The notes below the pieces were generated by a model. The model ran no database searches. It saw only the letters and a list, made by a program, of their open reading frames with translations, and was not told the origin of the DNA. Positions 37,401-50,144 of a DNA stretch of 64,000 nt are shown one piece after another. Source of the stretch: Pipra filicauda (Eukaryota; Chordata; Aves; Passeriformes; Pipridae); the NCBI RefSeq assembly GCF_003945595.2, contig NW_024104292.1, positions 2,364,756-2,428,755 on the forward strand. The letters run 5' to 3'. Both the position numbers and the translations under genes were made by a program. Position 1 is the first letter of the stretch; each line of letters starts with the position of its first letter.

Positions 37401-38574
37401 ACTGTGCGATCTGGTACACTACTATACAACTCATTTAGCAGAACTTGTGTATCACTAGTAGCCAAATTTGCTGGATCCTTAGGCCAAAAACTATGAATTT
37501 TCACCCAGATACACTGAATTTTCATCTAGTCAAGTAAAATAAGGAGCCAGAGCCCATTCAAGCCATAAGATAAGGAAGCTGCATTCATTGACAGAAGCTG
37601 CATCCTTAAAGAAAGGAAACCACCACCTAGAGACAGTGAAGTGACCCCAAACCCGAATATTACCACTGGTCCTAACTATTGCATGAAGGGTAGGGAATTT
37701 AGAGTGCAAGACAATACTTGCCTGGGAAATTTTCTGTTTGAGGTCCCTTTTCAGAGGCACCCAGCTGTAGCCCTACTATTATAGCAGCTTTCATAGAAGA
37801 ATCTATCTTTCAGCTTCTTGATTCAATGGACACCTAGAGTCAGCCAGCATGGTGGCTGGCATGCATAATTTCCATAAAACACAGGAAGGCCCTCACTGTT
37901 CAGGGACAGGTGCAACAGTCCTTTTGGCCATAGGCTGTACAGTTCTGACTACAGTTAGAAGAGATGAGGCTTCAGAAAAAAAAAAACAGGGGCCCCACAA
38001 AGATCTGGATTTGCAACTCCCTGAAGCTGCAACTTCTGAACTTTCTGGCTTGACACTCTGGTAAGATTTGTAACCAAGGAAGGCCTAGGCCAAACTACCA
38101 CATTCTCCTATAAGATGAAGGATTTAAAACCTGCAGGATAGAGGAGAGAAGCTTTGTCATCCAGAGGATCCCTGTGATGTGAGGGTAGCCCTTCTGGTGA
38201 CCTGGAGGGTACTTCTGGCCACTGCAGTGAGCACTGATTAGGACCCAGGTGTTCTCTGCCATCACCATGTGTTTCAGTATTCATCAATGATAGGTACTGC
38301 AGAATATTAGCTCTTCAAGACCCTGCCTTAGCCCCATCCCAGCCATCCATGTAGTGTCCACAGAAAGGGGGTGCAATGACTCAGAGGAACTGTGGAGCAA
38401 AGCCAAATTGCTATGAAGAAAGCATAATATTTCATTTTTTCTCCTTATTTTGAGTGACAAAGTGCTAGGACACCTTTCTAGGTTATTAAAAATAAAGAGG
38501 TTTTCAAAGTGCCATTTATTTATTATCCTTTCTGTTTCATTTCCTTATTGCAGCTTCTCATGACTCAGAAAAAA
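34491..38574. other. Non-coding stretch containing one unusually long open frame
   Basis: A 231-codon minus-strand frame spans 36061-36756 without a recognisable domain, signal peptide or family motif. A small hairpin (GTGGTAC, 5-nt loop, GTACCAC) lies at 35412-35430. The words 'aggctagatgacccctggg' near 36070 faintly resemble the 3' end of a + strand CR1 but are too short and diverged to call. A 117-codon minus frame at 37172-37525 is unrecognised. Confidence 0.4.
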
Positions 38575-38700
38575 AAAACTACACTGAAAGCTCTTTGGGG
38601 TAGGGATCATTATTATAGTTATTTTCGGTGCTGCATGATCTCAGTTCCTGCATAAATCTTGTAGTCACTGTTGTGCTATACATGCAGTAGTAATAGCCAG
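38575..38700 (+). repeat. Ancient MIR-type SINE tail
   Basis: 'gctctttggggtagggatca' followed by a diverged 'gctgcatgatctcagttcct' and 'gtagtaatag' parallels the tail 'gctctttggggcagggactgtc ... gcactactgtaataca' of old amniote SINEs. Heavily mutated. Confidence 0.45.
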
Positions 38701-40614
38701 GACTGTCTGCTAAGTGTTGCTTATTACATGTGTTCATTCCCCCCTTGATGCTCCTGGGCTTGCACTAAGATCTTTTATTCAGTCTTTGGTAGTAAATCCA
38801 ATTCCAATAAAAAAATTAAAATGTTTTTATTGTAAGTTTCACAAATACTGGACACATTACTTTCTTTAAGATGTGTAGTATTTAATACATTTCAGCTCAC
38901 AGGAAAATGAGCCTTCCACTTCCAAGTGTGTAAAGCGGCAGAGTGAAAGTGGGCATATTTCAAACAGACATGAATGCTCTCTCAAGTTCACTCTCCCTTG
39001 GCTCTCAGCCACAATTTTAGAGCAATTTGCCCTAATCTGCCATATGGTTTTCTTTCTTTGCATTTTATAAAACTGCAGGGCTAAGTGAGTGTGCCTCTTC
39101 GATAGTACTGATACAAGCCTGATTTAATTTAGACTTCCATATTAACATACCAACTAAATCAGTGCTACAGCCTATGAGGGAAATTTCAGTGCACAACCAG
39201 AGCTGTCATTAGTTTCCAAGTGGTATGAGCCTACAGCCCTTGAAGTGGTTCTGCAATATGACTATTTTTTCTAGAGGTCAGCCCAAAAGAACATCAAGCC
39301 TACTCCAGCATGTGACCCCCATTCCCTTCCCCGGATCAAACCAGGCCTCCAGTAAAACATTCTTCAAGCCTGAAATCACTTCCAAACAGCAGACATTCTT
39401 AGTAAATCTGATTCATCTTGTGGAAGATCTATATGCCTGCTGTATGAAAAGCATCTCTGACTGAGATTTCCAGCAATCCCTGCCAGTGAATCCTTTTATT
39501 CAAGGAGTCCATGCAGTATACTTTTGTATCACAGATGGCTCCAGGACTCAGAGACAATTTCCTTAAATAGGCTCTCACACCAGGCTTGTCTACACATTTT
39601 ACTTTGGAATTTTTAGCCTGTAACAAGAATGTGACATGGTTCACTAAACATACACTCCGTGTGCGTTTTAAGCACACAAGTTTCCCCTTAATCTGCAGTG
39701 GATCTGCTGCCCTGTCTGGTGCCCACGTACGCTCATCTGCACGCCTATTTATTCTCTTTGCTGTGGGCTGCTGGCTCCACAGCAGCATGTTTGGCCTTTG
39801 TCATGGACACAGCTCTGCTCAGCTGCTCCAGTGAAGTTGAATACAAAGCACAACCCCAGAGGGAGTCATTACATGAAATAATAATATAATTTTGCAAGAA
39901 AATACTTATATTCTGAAGGTAAAAAGTTTACTACTGATGCATAAAGAAACAAATAGTCACAGAACTAGGGAGCAGAAAATACCAAGGTCCTGCCAAACTG
40001 GTATAATATGTTAACCCTGCATGAGAACTAACATACAACTTAACCAATATGTTAATTAGTAAAACATAGACCCTTCCTATACTGAAGAAGATACTTGTTT
40101 CCCATGATACTTTATATCTTATTTAACAATAATAATATTGATGCTCTTGTCTGGGTATGAACAAATAAGGAGCAAAGAAAATTCTACCCTGTCCGATGGT
40201 AATGCTGGACTATTTCAGATTAAACAAATTTTTTTTTTTTTAAATCTAATTGAGGAAATCAAAAATCCCAAGAAAACACAAGTTAATGCACCAACACAGT
40301 CCAAACAGGTTATCATTTGTCAGTTAGGGGCCAAATTAAGCCATGTTAAGTTACTATATTGTATGAATTTCAGGTCCAAGATCATATAGGTAATTTTCAG
40401 TCTAATCCTTTGGTAGATGTAGGCTACTGACAAATCAGTAAAATCACTTATCACATGGGGGTTAAGTCATAACTATTCCTATATGCTGCAGAAAATGTGC
40501 TCAAATTGGGTCCATAAGCAACAACCTTGGAGTAATCTGACATCCACTAGAATCATTAAACTTGCTTTTATCAATTAATTAGTCAAAAAAAGCAAGCAAA
40601 TACCAAAGATTAAA
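38701..40614. other. Non-coding stretch
   Basis: The segment 38870-39080 is free of simple sequence and could be a conserved element. A 119-codon minus frame at 39429-39788 overlaps a GC-richer patch and is unrecognised. A T13 run sits at 40229-40241. Confidence 0.4.
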
Positions 40615-40930
40615 AGTCTCAGAACTGCCCCGGGAGGAGTTTTTATAGAATGGTCCTGGGGTGGCTAAATAAGACGTGACGCTTTCGTCTCTGAGAAATC
40701 TTAACCCTACATTTCCCCCTCCAATGTGGAGCTCTCTATCACCTGGTTGTACTTAATTGTGATCCAGGTTTTCTTCAGTCCCATCTTTTGGAGCAGATTC
40801 ATTTTCCATTAAGTATTTAAATATGTTCGGAGTCAACACAGACACATTGTATACAAGAGTGGGTCTGGGGACCCCCCCGAGACACTGTCCCAGAGTGCAA
40901 GATGATACCTACTAAAGCCTTCTGATGAGA
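40615..40930. other. Possible degraded LTR-like fragment
   Basis: An abrupt GC-richer segment ('ccccgggaggagttttta', 'aagacgtgacgctttcgtct', 'ggggacccccccgagacact') with CpGs sits between AT-rich flanks. It resembles the composition of retroviral LTR DNA, with a 'tttttataga' TATA-like word, but I cannot match ends or a family and find no flanking duplication. Confidence 0.25.
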
Positions 40931-43626
40931 TCTACATTCAGCACCCCTCAGGAAGAGGAAATTCAGAGAAATAAGGTTGAGAGAGTTTCAAAACCAACAG
41001 ATGAAAGGTTCCTTATCCAGCAGTTTTTCCAATGTAACATATCAAAGTTGTTGTTTTTCCAGCCCAAACTATTTCATGAATTTGACCTAAATTTTTTAAT
41101 AGTTTTGGGACATCCAGAATTGCATTTTTCCTCAAATAAACTATTCATTAGGAAGAAAATTACTGCTCTTGTCACAGAACACCAGCTGCCTATCCATTCA
41201 AATAATAATAAAAAAAGCTTTAAAATCAAAAGAAGCAAAATTAAAAGTCTTAGAATATCTCTTAACAGTCACAGAAGGCATGTAAAAAGAATGAAATAAA
41301 AAAAAAAAAGAAAAGAAGGAGGAAGGCAAAACAGTATGGGATAATTGTAAAACTCAAGAGGTTATTCAACTGAACAGATATCTTTCAGAAAATTCAAATC
41401 CATCCCAAATGAAGCCACAAAAAAAGTGGAAAAAAACCTGTAAATGGTTGTTGGGATTGTAACTTATGTTGGTCCTATATCTCAAACATATCCTACTCAG
41501 TGGAGCTGTAAAGGGCAATGTGAATGTGAACAGCAAGCAGAAAACTGAAGAACAAAAGACGAATTATGCAAATGGATCAGATTTGGGAAGCTGAATTTGT
41601 TGCCTCCCCAACAACTTGAATAACAGTGTTTAAATACAACTTTCTTTTTGTAGAAAGCACCACTTTCTAAGCAGCCCTTCCAAATGCTTTCCCATCTGTT
41701 TCGACAAATGTGATAATGAGGAGGTTATGCTGCAAGCTCAAAAAAAAAATCAACTTATTTGTCCATACTGAAAAACACAAGATAGGTAAAAAGGTTGTGC
41801 CAGTTCCCATGTTCCAAGTGATCATAATACCAAAGACCTTTTATTTTCTTAGCTCATCTGCATTCTAAGAGATATACACTATCAATTTGGGTTTGACCAA
41901 TTAAGGTTTGAAGGAAGAACAGAGCACAACTTAAACTCTGCCCGCATGGATGTTTTAAGCAGCTAGAAAAATGAAGTATGCCTGGAAAAGGATCCAGCAC
42001 CTACAAGGTTTAGTTTCCCTGAATGTGAGCTGCTAATACAAGATGTGTCTAAAAACCTTGGTATTTTATTTAGCTGTGCATTCAAAATTTAGGCAGGCTT
42101 TTTACTCTGCAAGAGCAAGCGACTTTTTCTATGCAGGGATATTCCTCCGGAGAAGTGTTAGGAGCATGCAAGTTGTGCTGTAGAACCCTGACAAAAACAA
42201 CCCCCTGCAGTGATCCTGTCACCTTCCATATCCTCTTACTGTAAAGGGGACATGGGCTTAGCTAATGGAGTGGGAGCTAAGCTCTAAACCTTTGGCCTTC
42301 ATATCCTGACTCTGTTCCAGTATAATTTTGAAGTAATTCCACTAGAAGTGACTAGATTTATTGGTGTGTGAATCAGAGATGTGTAGTCAGAATCCGGCCA
42401 GGACTGATTCTCTACTTCTGCTCTTATTATTCTCAATGAAGCTGAAATCAAAGAGATGTTGGACGAACGGTCAGAACAGAAGCTGAGAGTATTTCCAAAG
42501 TAGGGTAAGGAAACCTTATAAACAATACTGGGATCAAAATAATAAGGTGTGTGAAAGCATTCACATAAAGCCAGTGCAGTGGCTTTAGGGCTACTCTGTA
42601 TCATTACAGACCTTTGGAACAACATCCGACACCAGAGGTGCAATATTGTCATTTTGAAGCTGGGTGGGAGAGGAAGTCCCAGCTATCCAAATTTTCTTCA
42701 GTCTTTTCAGCATCTCTGTAATTTTCACAGGTAGAAGAGGGTGAGGATTATGAACCACTGATGTCTATTTCCTAGATAAACTGTAAGAAGTCAAGAGGAA
42801 AGAAATTATTTTACAGATGAAGAGATTATAATGTACCAGAATATTAGGCATATGTATTCTCTCTGGAGGTTTTATGTTGGTGGTGTTTAACTTTGCCCAT
42901 CCATCCCAAATTTCCAGATATTTAGTGGTTTCCCTGGAGCAGCAGATCTAACCAGATTTCTTTCAGAGCAGCTTCCAAATTCAGAGAAACTGTGAGTCTG
43001 GGCTGATCAACTGTATGTGTGCATCTGGAACACAATGCCCATAAAATGTGTGCACCAAGCAGGTGCATGGTTTACCCGCATGGTAAATCTGAAGTCCTCC
43101 TGATGCATCAGATTTATTACCCATATGCAGAGCAGCTCTTGAGAGCACAGCTGATGGGTCCGGTGCTTCCTGGGATGATCAGTGCTTCTGAGAGCTACAG
43201 CACATGCCAAAAATCCAGCAGACTCCCTTCTCCTTTCATTCAGGTAACGGAGGGTAGACAGTAGTTTGTTAGATATTTATCCTGTGGAAGTAGACAAGGA
43301 GCAGTTGAAACAGCAGTGGAGATGGTAATACTGTTTGCATTGCTTCTGGCCCTACCTTGGTCCTGGAGATTGGAGCAGGCTGGGTGCTCATCCAGTTTCC
43401 CTGCCCTCCCACCCATCTGTTCCCCAAACCCTCCCTGTCCTCTGGCACTGTCTGCAGGGAGAGGCTGTGCCAGGGAGACCTTGTAGGCACATGGCTTCAA
43501 CTCTACTGCACAGGTTCCTCCTGACCTCCTCTGCTGCACCATCAACAGCCTGAGGAGCACATTGCATCGCAGTCATTCAATGCCCAACTCCTGCTTACAG
43601 TATGAAAAAGAGAGAGATGCAGCAAA
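40931..43626. other. Non-coding stretch
   Basis: A 124-codon + frame at 40925-41299 is lysine/serine-rich because of A-rich DNA ending in an A12 run at 41298-41309; it is not a credible gene. A 117-codon minus frame at 42299-42652 is unrecognised. At 43130-43560 composition is GC-richer, and several overlapping frames of 62-106 codons appear on both strands, as expected from composition alone. Confidence 0.45.
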
Positions 43627-43730
43627 ATCACAGAATCATAGCATGGTTTGGGTTGGAAGGGACCTTAAAGGTTATCTAGTTCCACACCCTGCTTCCATGA
43701 GAATGGGTTGCTTAAAGTCTCTGGGGGACT
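43627..43730 (-). mobile_element. CR1 LINE 3' end, short minus-strand copy
   Basis: Begins with the complement of the CR1 tail (two octamer-like units, 'atcacagaatcatagcatgg') and the hallmark 'tttgggttggaagggacctt', then a diverged 'ctagttccacaccctgcttc'. Only about 100 bp are recognisable; strongly 5' truncated. Confidence 0.92.
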
Positions 43731-46700
43731 TTTTCCCTTTCCTAGTCTGGAATAATCCATCTAGCTAAACATGCTGCTGGACAGGTCTTTGTGACTCATT
43801 TCTAATGGAGGAGAAATGTGAACTTCGCAGGAAAGGGGAGACTTAGATGCAACAGATGACCCAGTAGCCCACTTCCTGTTTGGAGGAATATTAGTTACAT
43901 TTCTTGCTGGGATATTATGGTTTATTAATTGAGAGTTACAATATAATTTGGCTGGAGGAGGCCTCTGTTTTAATTCAACTCTGAAGAATATAGACTAAAT
44001 TCACTCTTTGGTATTTCTTTCCTGCCATGGTGACAAGAGAACTTCTAGGACAGCTTTACTGTTTGTTTCAACATATTGCTGAATGAGTCAATGCATTTCA
44101 TTTCCAGATATGTACAGTTCAGTAGGGAGAACTTCACTGTAGAGCTGACAGGCATGTATCATGTCAATAAAGGCAATATTATCACATTAGATATCATGAA
44201 GAAACATATACATTCTTAATGATTTCTTGCTGGCTTCTGGACTGAATTCCTGCTAGGAATTCATGTCTCTCCTCATGCTCAGTCTCCCCTTTTGCTTCTA
44301 TCAGGCAACACCCTGCTTAATAGAAATCTTCTGCCTCTGTTAGTAAGTAATGGCTCTGTGCAATCTGGCTTGAGTTGGATATAGACAAGCTGGGAGAGCG
44401 CTTTTTCATTGTTTAGGTAAATGTTTCCTCTTTGATCCAACATCTGCCCTTTCTGCTGCTCACATTGAAAATTGATGCGGATCTAGTAGAAGCATGGGAG
44501 AAATTTATAGGGCTTCCTGTTTTGGAATAATTTGGGGAGCATCATTTTCCCCTGCTCACTTTTTGCCTTCAGCAGTGACAATCCAATTCTTTGTGTTTTC
44601 AATGAGAAACCAGTGCTTTGTCTTGCCCTTTCCTTCTAGTTCTCCCTGAAGGCTTTAGAAAGAAACACGAATAACCAAGCAATGAAATCATAACATAGTC
44701 CTGTTTACTGTTATCTTTCCAAGAACAGTAAAGGCATTAAAGTTCTGAAACCTTTTTTTTTGAAGCAAAGATTGCAGCTAGAACAGGAAATGACACAACA
44801 TAAATTCAATTTGTGACAATTATTATAACATGAAAGGGAAATAGTATAAATCACTGATGTTAAACACTCTGTTCATTGGCTAGATCTGGCCCATTTGAAC
44901 TATTTATCTAATTCCTGTGACAGATTCAGATTTTGTACCACATGTGCTTTCATTTTTTAAAATGTACATTTCAAGTTTTTATGCTTCTGAAAAAGAGCTT
45001 CTGAATATACACTGAGTAGGAGCTGGTGAAAGCTTATGCATAGTTATCTTTTTTAAACTATAGAAAACAAAGTACATTACATTTGAAAAGACAAAGTCTA
45101 GCCGTGTTCATTTCAGTGGGTGTTAACACTCGGACTTAATGATAAATTTATGGTTAACATTGAAATATTTCTCAGAAGTCAATTTTAAGGGAAGATAAAG
45201 ATGCAAATTGGAAGGTTTTGTATAAAAAAAATTAAAAGTATATACGTTTTGAGGATAAAGGAAATAAGAAATATCATGTATATCTCTAAAGCCGCCTAAG
45301 TCTGACAAAACAATTGTTAAACTCCTATGCAGTTTTAGCCATCAATGAAGTAGGTGTGAAGTTTAAACAACTGAATAAAAATAGACCCATCTGGGAAACC
45401 ACTAAGAAAAGAACTGTGCTGAATTGTCCATCCCAGCTGCGTACAAGCCTAACCCAGAGTCTCCTGGGGGTCTCCCAGTTTTAGCCACTTCAAAGGCATA
45501 GTGTAGTATTTTAGGATAAATAATAATTTCATCAAATTAATTTTTTGCTTCTAATATTTATTCCAACATTGATTTGTATTGTTATAAATGCAAATAGGAC
45601 TAGTTAGATAATTTTCATGTATGAAATTTATTTCACAGCAATAACCATTTGGTCAGATATTTTATTGGTTTCTCACTTAAACTGCAGTGCTGCCTAAGGA
45701 AATTGCTGCTGCAAACAGAATACTGCCCTGACAGACTTTTGAATCTAAAACTAGGGCCATACTTATTTTAAACTCCAGTGCATTAAAATTTACTGCTGGC
45801 TTTCCATGCTTTGACTTAAGTTACTTCATTAGAAAGGGGAGATGTATTTTTATGATGTACAGAGAAATGCAGGATTTTGAAACAAATCATTCTTTCATCA
45901 AAGTAACTCAAGAAGTGTGAAGCTTTAAAATATAAGGAAAAGATGGATTTTAAGAAAAAGATATATTCTGGGGAATGGGATATTATAGAAAAAAAAATTA
46001 AACAATCTAAGAGTCATGTCTTCACATACTATTCCTAAATTAGCTTTGAAGTACTTTGCTTTAATTCTTACTCCTGTCTTGAAAAAGCCAATGATAAATT
46101 GTGAATATTGCTATTTTTACACTGGAACTTTCTGCATATTATATGTAATGTGGACACCACAGAAAATGTTCAAGATCTTAGAAGTTTTGTGTATATCTGT
46201 AACTGAGTATTGCACAGGCAGAGATCTCCAGCAGAATTGAGATTTTGAACATAAAAGATTCTTATCAGAATTTTTTTATCATTATCAATAGATTTTTTTC
46301 CGTTTTCTTTATGAATATTAAATCATATTAAAAATTGTGACATTGATTTATTGCTGTCTAGATAGTGCGACTTATAATAAAATTTTCACATAGAAATTTA
46401 ACTGCTATTGAAAACTAAAAGTCTAAATTTTATTTACTGTTCAGTAAAAATATATGTCATGGTTTACAGATTGGTTACAAATCAGTAATTCTTACTTGTA
46501 TGTATATGTTCATATATGTAACCTATTCTCTGGTAGTTAACAGTGACTAAAGGGGAAGTATTCAATATACACGCTGTCCCTCCTGAGGAATAATTTTTAT
46601 TTGTCTCAGACACCAACTAGAAATGGGGAAAACTAAAATAGAAAGTCACCAGGTTAAAAGCTGAACTTCCTCTAGTCACCAGCTCACTGAGCCAGTACTT

Positions 46701-47997
46701 GAATACAGAAATCTTTCTTCAGGAGGATGAGCAGGTGTGAACCCAGGAAAGCAGACCAACACAATGTATTTAAAGTAAAGAATCAAATAGGACCTCCCAT
46801 TCGGTGACACAGTAATAGTTCATTTGATGCTGCTCCTCTTTACTGAGAACTGTACTGTCCTGTCCCTGCTGCTCTGGAGATCTGCCTTCAGTCCCCATAG
46901 ACACTTTGCCACAGAAATGCTTTGCAGTTTCCAGCTCCAGTCCTGCCCTTGCAGCCCTGCAAACCCCACTGGTGTCTTTGGCCACAGACACAGTGCACTG
47001 GATCATTGCCATGGGAGCAAACTGGGACCGATGGGGACCCTCCAACAGGGTTGGAAGCAAGTCCTTACCGCAGACAGATCTGTGCCCTCTTAGAATCTTT
47101 TGTAGGATCAGATCCTCCCAAAATCCAAAACTGTCCCCCAAACAGTTGCCTCAGATTGCACCTGCAGCTTCTGGTGTGGATAGATTGCACAAATGAAGCT
47201 CATTGTAGGAGTAATAAGGTTTTTTTCAGTAATAGAGAACTTTCTACTTCTCTGGAACTTCAGGAAATGACTTTAATTTATATTGCAATAATTTCAAGCG
47301 AGACTATCATAAGTATATTACAGGCATTAGTAATCATGCATTATGCCTTCTCCAAATTTATAATACTGATATTTTCTCACATTCAACTCCCACCGTTATG
47401 GCAGTGGGACAGTTAAAGCATCTCACTGTAGATCCAGAAAACTCCCAGATAGATTAGTTTATGAGAAACTACATGGTTTGCTAGGGAAATGAAAGGCATA
47501 TATGTATGAGATTAGCTATTACCTTCTTTTAACTGGTTCTGGTTAAGGATTTATGTTTTCTTTGAGCATGATAATTTTGATGGATCATTTTTGCTCTGAA
47601 TTTATTCAGGGACATAGTTAAGATGAGACCCAAATCATTCATTTACAGTGCAGGAACATCTTCAAGACCCATGTCCACTGCATTCAAAACTACAACTAAG
47701 ATTCACTCCTTTCCATTGTTCACTGTGTATTTAACCTGGAGACTCCCATGTTGGAATTCTATAATCACAAAAGAAGTCATTTATCCTTGGAAATTTTGTT
47801 TTCAGCCCCTTGACACCTGTTGAAATATGCTACTGGAAGTTAAAGCCTCTGAAGTGACATGTTCCAGTGGCAAACTGAGGCATTAAATCAATGGGTATAT
47901 TCAATTGTGTAAATGTTCACTGTCCTGACTGTCAGGGATGTTTTCTCAGAACAACACACAGTTACCTAGAAGAAAATCTACCCTGAAACAAATCCCA
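43731..47997. other. Non-coding stretch with a GC-richer patch
   Basis: Mostly AT-rich. From about 46790 to 47170 composition rises and frames are open on both strands (164 codons at 46922-47416 and 96 at 46906-47196, +; 123 at 46770-47141, minus). None shows a known domain. An old processed sequence or a lone exon cannot be excluded. Confidence 0.4.
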
Positions 47998-48165
47998 TTA
48001 TGGTGAAATTCAGACCTGGCTGATGTCAAGGGGAAGTCTGGCATCGGCTGTAAAAGGCCAGGATTTCACCCTTTATCACACCACCCCCTCCCTGAGGAGA
48101 GGGTATCATTACTTATTTATGTGGTGCCATTAGTGTGCTAGGCATATCAGATGTGCTCCTTGGTT
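47998..48165 (-). repeat. Ancient amniote SINE-like relic with palindromic core
   Basis: 'ggtgaaattcagacctggc' is followed about 30 bp later by 'aaaggccaggatttcaccc', an imperfect inverted repeat seen in old archosaur/turtle repeats around 'tgaagtcaatggga'. Further on, 'cttatttatgtggtgccatt' and 'gtgtgctaggcat' match the complement of the tail 'tgcctagcacaatgg'. Diverged; family name not assigned. Confidence 0.45.
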
Positions 48166-49287
48166 GGTGCAAAGCCACACTGCTCCATTAATTCTCGTCC
48201 TGCTCCTGTTCTCCAGGGAGCAGTTCTCGTTTCCTGGAACAGCTGGTGCAACCATGGGAATGACAGTAGAATTAAGACCTTAGTGCTAAATTTTCACACC
48301 TCCTTATGATCCCCCCCTTCTGGGCCAGAGCTTTTAAGGAATGCAAAGCAGCTCTCAAGAGGCACCTTATTTATTTATTTGCATTTTTATGAAACAAAAT
48401 GTATGTTGGGATACTGTGCCAGCATTTATAGCCATCCACTGAATAGAGTTTACAGTAAAGCACTCAGGTCATTAGCAAACCTTGATAGAATTCCTGTTAT
48501 AAGCATGCAGTTGAAAAGCAGATCAATATCCTAGTCTGTCTCAGACCTAATTGCATTGCTTCCATTCTTCTATCCCTTTTTACTAGCAGAAATTGAGTCT
48601 GTTCAGGAACAGAAGACTGAATTTCAGAGGTGATGTTCATGGAACTCTGCTGAGAGTCCTTCATGGACACAGGGTCGGGCTAGAACAAGATGGTGAGTTG
48701 AATCTGTCTATCTGTCTCAGTCTTGGATAATAGACTATTATGAACAAATGACATTATTTCTTGTATCTCCACCTGCTTGGACTTTAGTGTGGCTGTTTGG
48801 GTATAAGATAGTATTGGTAGAATTTTTTGCTGAGTTTTTGTACTGGACTTGGCACTGCAGAACTACTATCAAAGGTTCTTTATTATTAATATAAAACAAA
48901 CCAACAAAAACACCCTTGGCATTTGCAGAAGAAGCTGATTTTTCAGGGTGAAAGCAAATCTGCAGTAATAAAAAGTCTATCTGCTAGAATCAATAGGTAA
49001 ACTTTTAGCTAAAAATACAACAGGTGTTGCAGACGCTTTTGTCATCATGTTGGCACCAAGTGGCCCAAAGCTGCTCTTTAAAACATGAAGTGTGGTTTCA
49101 AGATCGAATTCCTTTTATTCTGATGCTATGGAAAATAATCTATCTCTATCTTGATAAAAGGATGAAAGCTCACTCCTCACATCAACTTGGTTTTACTTGG
49201 TCTGGGGAGTAAATATAGTAAATGACCAGGAAACAGTTTTGAGGGTTTTTTGTGCATTGTTTTGGGCTTTTTTTTGTTTTTGAGGTT
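48166..49287. other. Non-coding AT-rich stretch
   Basis: No gene or clear repeat; ends in a T/G-rich low-complexity run at about 49236-49282 that adjoins the next CR1. Confidence 0.5.
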
Positions 49288-49462
49288 AAACACTGGAATG
49301 GGTTGCTCAGAAAAAATGTGGAAACTGCATTCTCGTAGATACTCAAAAGAGCAACCTCAGTCAACCTCAGTTGCTCTCATTGGCCTTTCTTTAACTGGGG
49401 CATTGAGCCTGATGACCATCAGAAGACCCTTCTAACAAATTATACTGTAATTCTATGAGCTT
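49288..49462 (+). mobile_element. Old CR1 LINE 3' end, + strand
   Basis: Starts with 'ttaaacactggaatgggttg' and 'ctcag', a CR1 ORF2-end signature, continues through a diverged 'gtggaaactgcattctcgta', and ends with 'agacccttctaacaaattat' and 'tgtaattctatgag', corresponding to 'gtcccttccaac...attctatgatt'. More mutated than the other CR1 copies and 5' truncated. Confidence 0.8.
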
Positions 49463-49788
49463 AACAGTAAATTACAAAATCAGATGAGCAATCACAGCTT
49501 CCTTATGCAAAGAAGGTCAGACCAACTTCCTTGCTGAGATATATTTAAGTCAGTTGACTTAGGGCAAAACTGAGCCTTTATAGTTCACAAGTATAGAGAG
49601 CTGTTCCTCAGCTGAAATCCCAATGTATTGAAATACAATTATTCCTAAATATAGGGTAGAATATTTAATGATATGTGATAATGGTTACACACTAAATCAA
49701 GTAAGCAGTGATTGAAAATGAAAAGCCCAGATCTGAAATGTAAAGAAGGGAACAATTTTCTGTCAAAGCAGGACACATCCAACAGTTT
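49463..49788. other. Short non-coding spacer between CR1 copies
   Basis: AT-rich unique DNA; nothing recognised. Confidence 0.5.
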
Positions 49789-49815
49789 CATAGAATCATT
49801 GAATGGCTTGGGTTA
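49789..49815 (-). mobile_element. CR1 LINE, distal 3' end, split by an LTR
   Basis: 'tcatagaatcattgaatggc' and 'ttgggtt' are the complement of the extreme 3' end of a CR1. The expected continuation 'ggaagggacc' is missing here and is found at 50146, after about 330 bp of LTR. The two pieces therefore form one element interrupted by a later insertion. Confidence 0.88.
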
Positions 49816-50140
49816 TCTCATGGTTTAGGAATGATATTCTCCAATTTAATGTTCTTACTCTGCTCCTTCCTCTCCCCCCTCCAGCTGAAGGCACAAAAGG
49901 CAAAGATCACGGGTTGAGATAAGAACAATTTACTGGAAACAGCAATGAAATAAGAAAACTAACAGTAACAGCAACAATATTGATAACAAAAGGTGTAAGA
50001 AAAAGAAATAATTTACATGAAAAGCACCCAACAATAAAAAATACTGGACTATGAGGTGGTGTTGAATAACCATGTGGTCTTGGCCATCTGTCCTCCTGGT
50101 TAATGCAAAAAATTAACCCTGTCTTGGCTGGAACCAAGAG
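49816..50140 (-). mobile_element. LTR nested inside a CR1, about 320 bp
   Basis: The left end 'tctcatggtttagg' is a one-base variant of the avian LTR terminus TGTCATGGTTTAGG, and 'cacgggttgagataagaaca' is the U5 signature shared with the LTR at 11952. The complement holds a variant polyadenylation hexamer (AGTAAA, + strand 49929-49934). The right end lies near 'cttggctggaacca' at 50136; the exact base is uncertain and I see no clear target duplication. It is shorter than the 11952 copy. Sense strand minus, the same as its host CR1. No viral genes. Confidence 0.8.
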
Positions 50141-50144
50141 TGAC

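Noticed and set aside
40925..41299. 124-codon lysine-rich + frame
   Set aside because: The composition reflects A-rich DNA that ends in an A12 run; no domain.
43130..43560. Several overlapping frames on both strands as a small gene
   Set aside because: All follow the locally higher GC content, which removes stops on every frame; no domain or conserved motif seen.
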